Below, one piece after another: positions 26,069-35,191 of a stretch of DNA of 64,000 bases. The translations under genes and the position numbers were made by a program. Position 1 is the stretch's first letter. Each line of letters starts with the position of its first letter. Under the pieces are notes generated by a model. It worked only from the letters and a program-made list of their open reading frames with translations. It was not told the origin of the DNA and made no database searches. The DNA is from Gaetbulibacter saemankumensis DSM 17032. GTDB lineage: Bacteria > Bacteroidota > Bacteroidia > Flavobacteriales > Flavobacteriaceae. Location: NCBI RefSeq assembly GCF_000425645.1, contig NZ_AUDV01000005.1, positions 1 to 64,000 on the forward strand, written 5' to 3'.

Positions 26069-26161
26069 GCAAATTGCTTTGACATAATTATGGTGACGAT
26101 ATAAGCCTAAAGGCGTTATATCTATAATTATGCACAAATAGTAAAACTATGCGCAATTTGC
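26069..26161. repeat. Large imperfect inverted repeat (nested hairpin)
   Basis: Nested complementary arms: GCAAATTGC 26069-26077 with 26153-26161; CATAATTAT 26083-26091 with 26124-26132; GATATAAGCC 26098-26107 with GGC 26112-26114 and TTATATC 26116-26122 (one bulged G) around a TAAA loop. A further pair, ATAGTTTT upstream and AAAACTAT at 26143-26150, crosses the outer stem and so would compete with it. No U-tract, so not a plain terminator. Confidence 0.75.
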
Positions 26162-26275
26162 TACATTATATTTGCACTATAATTTATATTATGTAAAATA
26201 GAAAATATGGTCTCTTAATTAATGTTAAAATAATTTTAAACTTACCCCATTCCTTTCATTGGCTTTTACAATACG

Positions 26276-26283
26276 TATATTTG
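26276..26283 (+). promoter_or_regulatory. -7 box of the DedA-like gene
   Basis: TATATTTG, 20 bp upstream of the ATG at 26303; no -33 at normal spacing. It implies a very short leader and supports the ATG at 26303 over an upstream TTG at 26291. Confidence 0.45.
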
Positions 26284-26302
26284 CAAGCTCTTGTCATTCC
26301 TT

Positions 26303-26920
26303 ATGAAGCAAAAGCAAAAAACAAAAACCAGTAAGTCACGCATACAGCTATTACATCAGTATTATAGCTATACAGGATTTTACAGTTTTGTTTGGCAAGC
26401 CGTTCGTAAAGCTATTCCTTACATTGTTTTAATAGTTATTGGTGTTTATATTGTAAACCATTTTTTTAGTATAAATGAAGCGCTTATTCATCTTACTAAA
26501 ACATTACCCGAATATGGTGTATTGAGTTTCTTTTTTCTATCGGAAACCCTATTAGGTTTAGTGCCACCCGAAATTTTTATTGCCTGGGCAGGCAAAATGC
26601 CATCACCTTGGTTGTATCTATCATTTTTAGCCATATTGTCCTATACAGGAGGTTTATTGTCCTATTATATCGGGTATTATATCACTGAAATTCCTCGAAT
26701 TCATAAGTATTTGGAAGAAAAAATGGAAAAGCAATTAAAAAATTCCCGAAAATGGGGTGGTTTTTTAATCTTGGTTGGAGCTTTATTACCACTGCCCTTT
26801 TCAATTTCTTGCTTAGCTGCTGGTATCATTTCCTTTCCGTTCAGAAATGTTGTAATATATGGTTCTTTAAGGTTTTTACGTTTCGTTATTTATGGTCTTG
26901 TAATCTTTAATGCATTATAA
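26303..26920 (+). CDS. DedA/VTT-domain membrane protein
   Basis: 205 residues from the ATG at 26303. A basic N-terminus is followed by four to five membrane helices. The VTT (SNARE-associated Golgi) landmarks are present: a glycine/acidic re-entrant motif (LVPPEIFIAWAG), GGLLSYYIGYYI and the basic GALLPLPFSISCLAAGIISFPF segment. DedA proteins are linked to undecaprenyl-phosphate or phospholipid flipping and membrane homeostasis. Single gene, followed by a promoter for DUF3817. Confidence 0.82.
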   Translation: MKQKQKTKTSKSRIQLLHQYYSYTGFYSFVWQAVRKAIPYIVLIVIGVYIVNHFFSINEALIHLTKTLPEYGVLSFFFLSETLLGLVPPEIFIAWAGKMPSPWLYLSFLAILSYTGGLLSYYIGYYITEIPRIHKYLEEKMEKQLKNSRKWGGFLILVGALLPLPFSISCLAAGIISFPFRNVVIYGSLRFLRFVIYGLVIFNAL

Positions 26921-26937
26921 AAAAGTCATAAAGCTGG

Positions 26938-26967
26938 CTTGAAATTAAGTATAGACCGTTACTTTTG
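26938..26967 (+). promoter_or_regulatory. Promoter of the DUF3817-mscS unit
   Basis: CTTG at 26938-26941, an 18-bp spacer and TACTTTTG at 26960-26967; the ATG of the DUF3817 gene is 18 bp downstream at 26985. Confidence 0.65.
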
Positions 26968-26984
26968 TAGATAAATTTAAATTT

Positions 26985-27281
26985 ATGTTTTCATTTATCA
27001 ATATCTTTCGTCTAGTAGCCTTTCTTGAAGGCCTTTCTTATATTTTATTATTATTTATTGCAACACCAATAAAATATCTTTTAGATGATGCGCAATATGT
27101 AAAATTACTTGGGATGCCACACGGTTTATTATTCATTGCCTATATTATTCTGGCGATTATGATAAAACCGGAATTACGGTGGAATTCTAAACAATTCACT
27201 TTAGTTTTATTGGCATCTATCCTCCCATTTGGAACTTTTTATATCGATTATAAATATTTAAAAAGCGTTAATAATGGATAA
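26985..27281 (+). CDS. DUF3817 membrane protein
   Basis: 98 residues with three membrane helices. The DUF3817 pattern is complete: FRLVAFLEGLSYILLLFIA, PIKYL, KLLGMPHGLLFIAYIIL and a final helix. The conserved Glu, Lys and His lie within or next to the helices. The function of the family is unknown. It overlaps the mechanosensitive channel gene by 8 bp, so the two are translationally coupled and may act together in the envelope. Confidence 0.88.
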   Translation: MFSFINIFRLVAFLEGLSYILLLFIATPIKYLLDDAQYVKLLGMPHGLLFIAYIILAIMIKPELRWNSKQFTLVLLASILPFGTFYIDYKYLKSVNNG

Positions 27282-28530
27282 TTACAAGCATTTAATTTAT
27301 AATTATCTTATAGAATGGGGTGCTTCACAAAAGTTAGCTGAATATGTGAATGTGTTGGCCCTCATGATTATATTTTCGATAGTGATCTTTATTTTGGATT
27401 TCATTATTCGAAAGGTATTAATAGTTGTTTTTACCAAATTTGCATCATCCACAAAGACAAATTTTGATGATTTACTGATAGCAAACAAGGTTCCTAGAAA
27501 TATAGCACACATCATTCCCTTGCTCATTACTTTGGAAGTCTTTCCCTTAGTGTTTTTTGATTTTCCGGAATTTGAAAGTGCTGCAGAAACCTGTTTGAAG
27601 ATCTTTGCCATTATCCTAACGTTATGGGTGGTGCGTAGTATACTAAATGCCATTAAAGATTACCTGAAAACCTTATCCCAATTTAAAGATAAGCCTATTG
27701 CCAGCTATATTCAGGTGTTTATGATTTTTGCCTGGGTTATTGGTGTTTTTTCTTCCATAGCCATTATCACCGAAATTAAATTTTCCGATTTTTTAACCGG
27801 ATTAGGTGCAGCTTCAGCAGTTATTTTACTTGTTTTTAAAGATACTATTTTAGGCTTTGTAGCAAGTATTCAGGTGTCTATAAATGATATGGTTCGTATT
27901 GGCGACTGGATAACTTTTGAAAAATATGGAGCCGATGGCGATGTGACCGAAATTACTTTAGCAACGGTTAAGGTTCAGAATTTTGATAAAACTATTACGA
28001 CCATCCCTACTTACGCTTTAATTTCTGATTCGTTTAAAAACTGGCGAGGTATGACGAACTCTGATGGTAGGCGTATTAAGCGAGCTTTGTATATAAAGCA
28101 GGACAGTGTAAAATACCTGAAAGATGCCGATGTTGAAAAACTTAAAGACATCCAGTTAATAGAAAGCTATTTAGATTCCAGACAATCAGATATTAAGACT
28201 TATAACGAATCTCAAAATATTAATAAGGCATTACTATTAAACGGAAGAAACCTAACTAATTTAGGTGTGTTCAGAAAATATATCGATTCGTACTTAAAAA
28301 ATCATTCGGCTATAAATAAGGATATGATGATTATGGTACGTCAGCTAGCTCCAACAACACAGGGTATTCCCTTAGAGATTTATGCTTTTAGTAGTGATAA
28401 ACGTTGGGAAAATTACGAATATATAATGGCTGATATTTTTGATCATACCATTGCTGCACTACCCTACTTTGATCTAGAACTTTTTGAATTGCCAAGTAGT
28501 TCTATTTTCAATAAAAAGATCGTTAATTAG
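27274..28530 (+). CDS. MscS-family mechanosensitive channel (YbdG/miniconductance type)
   Basis: 418 residues, the length of YbdG-type channels. About five N-terminal helices precede the pore helix (FLTGLGAASAVILLVFKDTILGFVASIQV). The MscS beta domain follows (VRIGDWITFEKYGADGDVTEITL, FDKTITTIPTYALIS). The C-terminal alpha/beta vestibule region carries the VRQLAPTTQGIPLEIYAF segment. It forms a stretch- or osmotic-shock-gated pore in the inner membrane. It begins inside the DUF3817 gene. A strong bidirectional terminator separates it from leuB. Confidence 0.9.
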   Translation: MDNYKHLIYNYLIEWGASQKLAEYVNVLALMIIFSIVIFILDFIIRKVLIVVFTKFASSTKTNFDDLLIANKVPRNIAHIIPLLITLEVFPLVFFDFPEFESAAETCLKIFAIILTLWVVRSILNAIKDYLKTLSQFKDKPIASYIQVFMIFAWVIGVFSSIAIITEIKFSDFLTGLGAASAVILLVFKDTILGFVASIQVSINDMVRIGDWITFEKYGADGDVTEITLATVKVQNFDKTITTIPTYALISDSFKNWRGMTNSDGRRIKRALYIKQDSVKYLKDADVEKLKDIQLIESYLDSRQSDIKTYNESQNINKALLLNGRNLTNLGVFRKYIDSYLKNHSAINKDMMIMVRQLAPTTQGIPLEIYAFSSDKRWENYEYIMADIFDHTIAALPYFDLELFELPSSSIFNKKIVN

Positions 28531-28546
28531 ATAATATAGTTAATTA

Positions 28547-28586
28547 ATAAAAAAAGGGTGCATTTTAAAATGCACCCTTTTTTTAT
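28547..28586. terminator. Bidirectional palindromic terminator
   Basis: Perfect 40-nt palindrome: A7, GGGTGCATTT and its complement, T7. It lies between the convergent mscS and leuB genes. Confidence 0.9.
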
Positions 28587-28604
28587 AAGTAATATTAGGT
28601 TTTA

Positions 28605-29663
28605 CTAGATGTTAGCAGCTAACCAGTCACCAACTTCTTTAGTACCATAAGATTTCCCGCCTTCAGCCAAATCTTCAGTTACAACACCTTCAGCTAACGC
28701 TTTATTTACAGCATCTCTAATAGCTTTCCCTTCTTCTGGTAAGTTAAAAGCCATTTCGAACATCATTGCTGCCGACAAAACAGTAGCCATAGGGTTTGCT
28801 ATGTTTTTACCTGTCGCTTGTGGGTACGATCCGTGAATAGGCTCGAATAAAGCAATATCAGACCCCATAGATGCCGATGGCATTAATCCCATAGATCCTG
28901 AGATTACCGAAGCTTCATCAGTTAGAATATCACCAAATAAATTTTCTGTAATTAATACGTCGTAACTGTTTGGCCACTGCACTAAACGCATAGCAACAGC
29001 GTCAACAAATTCGTAACTTACTTCAACCCCTGGGTAATCCTTTTCCATAGCTTGTACGGTCTCTCTCCATAAACGAGAAGTTTCTAATACGTTTGCTTTA
29101 TCTACACAACATAACTTTTTGTTACGAGTCATAGCTAATTCAAATCCTTTTTTAGCCAAACGCTGCACTTCAGCTCTAGTGTAAACACAGTTGTCGTAAG
29201 CAGTTTCACCTTCATCTCTTCTACCCTTTTCTCCAAAATAGATACCTCCAGTTAACTCGCGTAAAAACACTAAATCGGTACCTTCAATACGCTCCTGTTT
29301 TAAAGGAGATTTATCTAATAATGAAGGAAATGTAAACGTTGGACGTACATTTGCGAATAAGCCTAATTTTTTACGCATTTTTAGTAAGCCTTGCTCAGGA
29401 CGCACAGGTGCTGATGGATCGTTATCGAATCTTGGGTGACCAATAGCCCCAAATAACACGGCATCTGAGGATGCGCAAACTTCATGAGTGCTATCCGGAT
29501 AAGGTTCTCCTACAGCATCAATGGCTGCCGCTCCTGTTAATGCGGGTTTCCAAGTAATTTCATGTCCAAATTTTTTGGCCACGGCATCACTTACTTTTAC
29601 AGCTTGTTCAATCACTTCAGGTCCTATTCCATCACCTGCTAAAAGTGCTATATTAAATTTCAT
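28605..29663 (-). CDS. leuB: 3-isopropylmalate dehydrogenase
   Basis: 352 residues. It oxidatively decarboxylates 3-isopropylmalate to 2-oxoisocaproate with NAD in leucine synthesis. The N-terminal LLAGDGIGPEV, the substrate-binding LRELTGGIYFGEKGRR and the metal-binding NLFGDILTDEASVISGSMGLMPSAS are all intact. Length is normal. It is the last gene of the minus-strand order leuC-leuD-leuA-leuB, 11 bp after leuA, and ends at a strong terminator. Confidence 0.95.
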   Translation of the reverse strand: MKFNIALLAGDGIGPEVIEQAVKVSDAVAKKFGHEITWKPALTGAAAIDAVGEPYPDSTHEVCASSDAVLFGAIGHPRFDNDPSAPVRPEQGLLKMRKKLGLFANVRPTFTFPSLLDKSPLKQERIEGTDLVFLRELTGGIYFGEKGRRDEGETAYDNCVYTRAEVQRLAKKGFELAMTRNKKLCCVDKANVLETSRLWRETVQAMEKDYPGVEVSYEFVDAVAMRLVQWPNSYDVLITENLFGDILTDEASVISGSMGLMPSASMGSDIALFEPIHGSYPQATGKNIANPMATVLSAAMMFEMAFNLPEEGKAIRDAVNKALAEGVVTEDLAEGGKSYGTKEVGDWLAANI

Positions 29664-29674
29664 GTTTTATATTC

Positions 29675-31204
29675 TTAATTAGTAATAATGTTTAACATTT
29701 TTTCAGTGGCTTTAATAGCCGATACGGTTTGATCGGAATCAAGACCGCGCGTTTTAAATTCTTTCTTTGTTTCGGTGTTTTTCCATGTAATTATGGTTTC
29801 ACACAGAGCGTCTGAATGACTTCCCGGAGGGATTCTTACGGCGTAATCAATTAAATCTGGTAAATTTAATTTAATATGTTTATACACCTTATTAAGGGCA
29901 TTCATAAAGGCATCAAATTGCCCGTCTCCTTGAGAGTTTTCTTCATACGTCTCCCCATTAATAGAAATGGAAACTGTCGTAGAAGGTTTTAAGCCTTTCG
30001 CATGGGTTAACACATACGAATTTACCTTAACGTGTTCTTCATATGAATAGCTATCTAAAACATCTGAAATGATATAAGGCAAATCTTCCTTAGTTACCAC
30101 TTCTTTCTTGTCCCCGAGTTCAATGATCCGTTGTGTAACCTTTATTAAATCTTCATCGTTTAGCTGAAGCCCTAATTCTTGTAAATTCTTTTGAATATTA
30201 GCTTTACCAGAAGCTTTTCCAAGTGCGTATTTACGCGTTCTGCCAAAACGTTCAGGCATTAATTTGCTAAAGTAAAGGTTTTTCTTATTGTCACCATCAG
30301 CGTGTATTCCAGCGGTTTGCGTAAACACGTTAGCTCCAATGATTGGTTTGTTAGCAGGAATCATAATTCCTGAAAAGTTTTCGACCAATTTACTAACGGT
30401 GAAGAGCACTTTTTCATTCACACCAATTTCAATCTGTGGCATAAAATCGTTAATTACAGCAATCGTACTAGCCATAGGAGCGTTACCAGCGCGTTCCCCC
30501 ATACCATTCACCGTAAGATGCAAACCATCAGCTCCACCATTTAATCCTGAAACCACATTAGCAACACCTAAATCATAATCGTTATGGGCGTGAAAATCAA
30601 AATGTATATCAGGGTATTTATCTTTAATTTCCTTTACGAATTCATATGCTTCGTTGGGCGTTAAGATTCCTAATGTATCAGGAAGCATGATGCGGGCTAC
30701 TGGTTGAGTAGTTAAAAACTCTAAAAACTTAAAAACATAGTCTTTAGAATTACGCATACCATTACTCCAATCTTCTAAATAAACATTGGTTTTTATTCCT
30801 CTTTCAGTAGCTAGATCAATCGTTTCTTTAATTTCTTTAAAATGCTGATCTTCCGTCTTTTTAAGCTGATAAGTTAAATGATTTAATGAGCCTTTAGTGA
30901 GTAGATTTTGAACTTTAGCTCCTGCTTCAATCATCCAATCTATAGACACACCTTTATCAACAAATGTTAAAACTTCAACCTTGTCTAAGTAGTTGTTTTC
31001 TGCAGCCCATTTGGTGACATTTTTTACTGCTTGAAATTCACCTTCAGAAACTCGAGCAGATGCAATTTCTATACGATCCACCTTCAGTTCTTCAAGTAGT
31101 AACTTCGCAATGGTGAGCTTTTCTGAAGCTGAAAACGACACTCCCGAGGTTTGTTCACCATCGCGAAGTGTCGTATCCATTATTTCTATTCTTTTAGGAG
31201 TCAT
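29675..31204 (-). CDS. leuA: 2-isopropylmalate synthase (possibly citramalate-synthase-like)
   Basis: 509 residues. The N-terminal HMGL-like TIM barrel begins DTTLRDGEQTSGVSFS and has the metal-binding HFDFHAHNDYDLGVANV. The last ~130 residues form the LeuA allosteric dimer domain (VNSYVLTHAKGLKPSTTVSISI, GDGQFDAFMNAL). It condenses a 2-oxoacid with acetyl-CoA. Position inside leuCD-leuB supports 2-isopropylmalate synthase with leucine feedback. The GVSFS segment is somewhat closer to CimA/citramalate synthases than to classical LeuA, so (R)-citramalate synthesis for isoleucine cannot be excluded. Confidence 0.85.
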   Translation of the reverse strand: MTPKRIEIMDTTLRDGEQTSGVSFSASEKLTIAKLLLEELKVDRIEIASARVSEGEFQAVKNVTKWAAENNYLDKVEVLTFVDKGVSIDWMIEAGAKVQNLLTKGSLNHLTYQLKKTEDQHFKEIKETIDLATERGIKTNVYLEDWSNGMRNSKDYVFKFLEFLTTQPVARIMLPDTLGILTPNEAYEFVKEIKDKYPDIHFDFHAHNDYDLGVANVVSGLNGGADGLHLTVNGMGERAGNAPMASTIAVINDFMPQIEIGVNEKVLFTVSKLVENFSGIMIPANKPIIGANVFTQTAGIHADGDNKKNLYFSKLMPERFGRTRKYALGKASGKANIQKNLQELGLQLNDEDLIKVTQRIIELGDKKEVVTKEDLPYIISDVLDSYSYEEHVKVNSYVLTHAKGLKPSTTVSISINGETYEENSQGDGQFDAFMNALNKVYKHIKLNLPDLIDYAVRIPPGSHSDALCETIITWKNTETKKEFKTRGLDSDQTVSAIKATEKMLNIITN

Positions 31205-31206
31205 GT

Positions 31207-31803
31207 TTATAGTGGCAAACCATTAGCAAACTCTTCAATTTCTTCCTTCATATTTTGTAAATAATCAATATCATCGAAACCATTAAGCATGTTTTCCTTT
31301 TTATAGCTGTTGATATCGAATGATTCCTGAGCACCAGTTGAAAGAATTGTGATGGTTTGTTCCGGAAGATTCACTTCGATTTCTGTATTTGGATCGTCAT
31401 AAACTGCATTGAATATTTGTTCCGCGAATTCAGGACTTACCTGTACTGGTAATACTCCGATGTTTAAACAGTTATTTTTAAAGATATCGGCAAAGAAACT
31501 TGAGACAACGCAACGAAATCCGTAATCGTAAACAGCCCAGGCTGCATGCTCTCTTGATGAACCAGATCCGAAGTTTTTACCTCCAACTAATATCTTTCCG
31601 CTGTAAATAGGGTTATTTAAAACGAAATCTTCTTTTAAAGAATCATCGCTGTTATACCTCCAATCACGAAATAAATTATCGCCAAACCCTTTACGTTCTG
31701 TAGCCTTTAAGAATCTTGCCGGTATAATTTGGTCGGTATCAACGTTTTCTAATGGTAATGGTACTGCTGTACTAGTTAATATATTGAATTTATCGTAAGC
31801 CAT
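31207..31803 (-). CDS. leuD: 3-isopropylmalate dehydratase small subunit
   Basis: 198 residues. The swivel-domain landmarks are VDTDQIIPARFLK near 20 and GGKNFGSGSSREHAAWAV near 74, which contribute substrate-binding residues to the LeuC/LeuD isomerase converting 2- to 3-isopropylmalate. Two bases separate it from leuA downstream and 48 from leuC upstream. Confidence 0.95.
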   Translation of the reverse strand: MAYDKFNILTSTAVPLPLENVDTDQIIPARFLKATERKGFGDNLFRDWRYNSDDSLKEDFVLNNPIYSGKILVGGKNFGSGSSREHAAWAVYDYGFRCVVSSFFADIFKNNCLNIGVLPVQVSPEFAEQIFNAVYDDPNTEIEVNLPEQTITILSTGAQESFDINSYKKENMLNGFDDIDYLQNMKEEIEEFANGLPL

Positions 31804-31851
31804 TTTGTAATTTAATTAATTGTTTAATCTTTGATTTTTTTGCATCTCTGA

Positions 31852-33246
31852 TTATAATAAGTCACGAGGATCAGTTACTACGCCTGTTACCGCAGCTGCA
31901 GCTGCTACTAGCGGACTAGCAAGCAATGTTCTTGATCCTGGTCCTTGACGTCCTTCAAAGTTTCTGTTCGATGTACTAACCGCATATTTACCAGCAGGAA
32001 TTTTATCGTCATTCATAGCTAAACATGCCGAACACCCAGGCTGCCTTAAGGTAAATCCTGCTTCAGTAATGATATCTAAAATCCCTTCTTCTTTTATTAA
32101 GTCTTCAACTTCATGAGAACCTGGCACCAACCAAGCCGTAACATTATCAGCTTTTTTACGCCCTTTTACGATAGAAGCAAAGGCTCTGAAATCTTCAATA
32201 CGACCATTTGTACAACTTCCTAAGAATACATAGTCGATTTTCTTGCCAATCATAGAGTCGTCTTCATGATACCCCATGTAATCCAATGATTTTTTGTAAG
32301 TAGCAACCCCACCTTCCACAGCTTCTGCATTAGGAATGTGTTTTGAAATACCAATGCCCATACCTGGATTGGTTCCGTAAGTAATCATAGGCTCGATGTC
32401 GGCAGCATTAAATGTTAATTCTTTATCGAAACTAGCGCCCTCTTCAGTTTTTAACGTTTTCCAATGGGCTACGGCCTCATTCCATGCCTCACCTTTTGGA
32501 GATAATGGTTTATCCTTTAAATAAGCAAAAGTAGTTTCATCTGGAGCTATCATACCGCCACGAGCACCCATCTCGATAGATAAGTTACAAACGGTCATAC
32601 GCCCTTCCATCGTCATATTTTCAAAAACATCACCGGCGTATTCAACAAAGTATCCAGTAGCTCCTGAAGTAGTTAATTGTGATATGATATATAAGGCCAC
32701 ATCTTTAGGAGTCACTCCTTTACCCAATTGCCCATTTACGTTAATGCGCATTTTTTTAGGTTTAGGCTGCATGATACATTGGGTAGACAGTACCATTTCT
32801 ACTTCCGAAGTTCCAATACCAAAGGCAATAGCACCAAAAGCACCGTGTGTAGAAGTATGTGAATCACCACAAACTATAGTAGCGCCTGGAAATGTGATTC
32901 CGTTTTCAGGTCCTACCACGTGAACAATTCCGTTTTTCTTATGACCAAGTCCCCAGTGGCTAATCCCGTATTCTTTCGAGTTATCTTCTAACGCTTTTAA
33001 CTGGTTTGCGGATAAAGGGTCTTCTACTGGTAAATGTTGATTTATAGTAGGTGTGTTATGATCTGCCGTCGCAAATGTACGCTCTGGATACAACACTTTT
33101 AAGCCTCGATTTTTTAAACCTAGAAAAGCTACTGGACTAGTAACCTCATGAATAAAATGTCGGTCTATAAAAAACACATCTGGTCCTCCTTCAATTTTCC
33201 TTACAACATGTGAATCCCACACTTTGTCAAACAATGTCTTGCTCAT
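31852..33246 (-). CDS. leuC: 3-isopropylmalate dehydratase large subunit
   Basis: 464 residues, usual length. The [4Fe-4S] ligands of the aconitase fold are present: Cys in [11 protein letters not shown] and the pair in [36 protein letters not shown] is the conserved aconitase signature region. It is the first gene of the leucine operon. A TAACTTTG box lies 70 bp upstream. No attenuator hairpin was found in the short leader. Confidence 0.95.
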   Translation of the reverse strand: MSKTLFDKVWDSHVVRKIEGGPDVFFIDRHFIHEVTSPVAFLGLKNRGLKVLYPERTFATADHNTPTINQHLPVEDPLSANQLKALEDNSKEYGISHWGLGHKKNGIVHVVGPENGITFPGATIVCGDSHTSTHGAFGAIAFGIGTSEVEMVLSTQCIMQPKPKKMRINVNGQLGKGVTPKDVALYIISQLTTSGATGYFVEYAGDVFENMTMEGRMTVCNLSIEMGARGGMIAPDETTFAYLKDKPLSPKGEAWNEAVAHWKTLKTEEGASFDKELTFNAADIEPMITYGTNPGMGIGISKHIPNAEAVEGGVATYKKSLDYMGYHEDDSMIGKKIDYVFLGSCTNGRIEDFRAFASIVKGRKKADNVTAWLVPGSHEVEDLIKEEGILDIITEAGFTLRQPGCSACLAMNDDKIPAGKYAVSTSNRNFEGRQGPGSRTLLASPLVAAAAAVTGVVTDPRDLL

Positions 33247-33316
33247 AAATATTTATTAATTTAATTTTTATTTTAGTAAGTCATTCTGGTAGTTCATCAA
33301 TTTTACCAAAGGTTGA

Positions 33317-33324
33317 CAAAGTTA
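33317..33324 (-). promoter_or_regulatory. -7 box of the leucine operon
   Basis: TAACTTTG on the minus strand, 70 bp upstream of the leuC ATG; -33 element not clear. Confidence 0.45.
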
Positions 33325-33477
33325 ATTAAAACTCCCTTTTTTTTAGTATTTAATAAAGTATAAGGCGCAATTGTGAGGTATTTTTATAAAATTATTAATG
33401 GAAGCAGAAAAAATCGATGATATTTTAACGGAATCGTAAAATTGGTCATAAATTTCAAAGTTCAAAACAAGTAGACT

Positions 33478-33864
33478 TTATCCAAGTCTGTCGGAAACAT
33501 ACTCTATCTCTGTTTTACCATGGGGTTTTGCTTTACCATCTTCCCCCAGACTAACCATAACTATATTAGCAATAGTGATAATCGTTTCATGTGTCATTTT
33601 ATTCCTTACTTCACTGCTTAATACCAAAGACGCTTTTCCGAATTTTACAACATCGATACCTATTTCTATGATATCACCCTGTCGAGCCGAGGATTTGAAA
33701 TCGATTTCACTCATGTATTTTGTTACTACACGTTGATTCTCTAATTGAATGATGGCATATAAAGCAGCTTCTTCATCAATCCACTCTAGTAATCGGCCTC
33801 CAAACAAGGTACCGTTTAGATTTAAGTCTTCTGGTTTTATCCATTTTCTTGTATGGAAATTCAT
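33478..33864 (-). CDS. Acyl-CoA thioesterase (hotdog fold, YciA/ACOT type)
   Basis: 128 residues. Conserved hotdog thioesterase motifs are the N-terminal PEDLNLNGTLFGGRLLEWIDE, with the catalytic Asp/Asn region, and the central DFKSSARQGDIIEIG strand. The family hydrolyses acyl-CoAs to free acids and CoA in the cytoplasm; chain-length preference is unknown. It lies upstream of the leu operon on the same strand but 232 bp away, so it is probably transcribed separately. Confidence 0.88.
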   Translation of the reverse strand: MNFHTRKWIKPEDLNLNGTLFGGRLLEWIDEEAALYAIIQLENQRVVTKYMSEIDFKSSARQGDIIEIGIDVVKFGKASLVLSSEVRNKMTHETIITIANIVMVSLGEDGKAKPHGKTEIEYVSDRLG

Positions 33865-34030
33865 TTCGATAATATGTTTTAATGTTCTTGAATGGTCTTT
33901 AAATCCAACAATTTAAAGGACTCATTAAAAATATGAAATCTTACGCTGTTAATAAAGTAGTTAACAACTAAAATGGCTTTTATATAAATCAGTTTTAATA
34001 TTTAATAGCTTTAATAAAACTCTTTTGATT

Positions 34031-34447
34031 ATGAACACACGACAACTTAACTTAACAACCATTCGCCCCGACATTAAAACCACTACAATACATGATAACA
34101 TGAGTAGTGATGAGCTTTTTCAGAATTCAGTTTTGCGACCCATAGTTAAATTACAAAACGATTTGCTTATTGAAGTTTTTAAAAATTACGTAGGCAAGCA
34201 CAAATCAGTCTTTTACGATTTATCACTTGAAAAACGTATTGATTACATTGAAAATGCCATAATTAAGGACATGAAGTTTCGTAATTCGCTAAAAGGTATG
34301 GTTATTGGTTTGTTTACGGTAGAAGAATATATTACCTATATGCAAAACTCTTCGGCTTTAAATAAACGCATGATGCATATAGTTAAAGAAAATTTGCTGA
34401 GTAATATAATATTATTTGAAAGACCTGAGGTTTTAAAAGCAATTTAA
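34031..34447 (+). CDS. Conserved flavobacterial protein of unknown function
   Basis: 138 residues from the ATG at 34031 (a TTG two codons earlier is less likely). Mostly helical and charged, without signal peptide or membrane helix: LFQNSVLRPIVKLQNDLLIEVF, YIENAIIKDMKFRNSLKGMVIGLFTVEEY, NKRMMHIVKENLL. The pattern looks like a conserved flavobacterial family but I cannot assign a function. It is convergent with the DUF2461 gene, overlapping its end by 4 bp. Confidence 0.7.
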   Translation: MNTRQLNLTTIRPDIKTTTIHDNMSSDELFQNSVLRPIVKLQNDLLIEVFKNYVGKHKSVFYDLSLEKRIDYIENAIIKDMKFRNSLKGMVIGLFTVEEYITYMQNSSALNKRMMHIVKENLLSNIILFERPEVLKAI

Positions 34448-35121
34448 ATTAATGAGACACCATTTAAATCGGTGGTAAGTACGTCGCTCATATAATTAAA
34501 ATATGGGCGTACGACCTTAAATGCTATATCTATTTCCGAAATAAAATTAGGGTTAAGCACCTCATTATCGGTATATTTCTTTATGAAAATATATTGTTTT
34601 TTCTTAATAAGATCGATGGCTTTGTGGTTTTTGTTAAAACCTCGTGGTGCCGATTTTACTTCGTCTCCTACAAAACCACCCCAAACATTTCTAAAGTTCG
34701 GTTCGTTAATAATTTCTCTAATTTCGGTATCATCCATTTCAAATTCCTTTCGAATTCTTAATAAATCGGCTGAGGCTGGCTCCCAAAAACCTGTTGCAAT
34801 AAAACTTTCATTATTTGGTTGTATATGAATGTAATACCCACCTCGAAGTGCTGGCTTAACGCGATGAAACGAACCACCGAAATTTATTTTATAAGGGTCT
34901 TTGTTTTTAGAAAACCGTACATCTCGGTAAATGCGAAATAATTTTAATTTATCTATGCTGTCATGCCTGTTTAAATCATATAACGCTTGATTGTAAAAAG
35001 CTTTAATTTCTTTTTGAATGGTTTTAAATTCTGATTTATGATCATTAAACCAATCTCTATTATTATTCTTTTCTAACGTTTTTAAAAATTCTAAAACATT
35101 TTTAGATATCATTACACTCAT
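34444..35121 (-). CDS. DUF2461 (TIGR02453) family protein
   Basis: 225 residues. Family landmarks are the N-terminal FLKTLEKNNNRDWFNDHKSEF, then RIYRDVRFSKNKDPYKINFGGSF, GGYYIHIQPNNESFIATGFWEP and a C-terminal RPYFNYMSDVL. The protein is cytoplasmic and its biochemical role is not established. Its 3' end overlaps the convergent upstream neighbour by 4 bp; 70 bp separates it from truA on the same strand, so the two may share a transcript. Confidence 0.85.
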   Translation of the reverse strand: MSVMISKNVLEFLKTLEKNNNRDWFNDHKSEFKTIQKEIKAFYNQALYDLNRHDSIDKLKLFRIYRDVRFSKNKDPYKINFGGSFHRVKPALRGGYYIHIQPNNESFIATGFWEPASADLLRIRKEFEMDDTEIREIINEPNFRNVWGGFVGDEVKSAPRGFNKNHKAIDLIKKKQYIFIKKYTDNEVLNPNFISEIDIAFKVVRPYFNYMSDVLTTDLNGVSLI

Positions 35122-35191
35122 GAGATATAGTATTTAAGCCATTATAAAAATACAATATTGCCTTGTTGTTTTCAATGAATAAAATTATTCC

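Larger units (their letters stand above)
25730..26302. other. Gene-free 570-bp region with repeat copy B and a large inverted repeat
   Basis: No ORF with coding character. It holds direct-repeat copy B (25894-25946), the imperfect inverted repeat 26069-26161 and a promoter-like -7 box at 26276-26283 for the DedA-like gene. Confidence 0.65.

Noticed and set aside
33268-33297. Nine-residue ORF MNYQNDLLK with two Leu codons ahead of leuC, as a leucine leader peptide.
   Set aside because: Only two Leu codons and no terminator or antiterminator hairpin between it and leuC, unlike the his leader.
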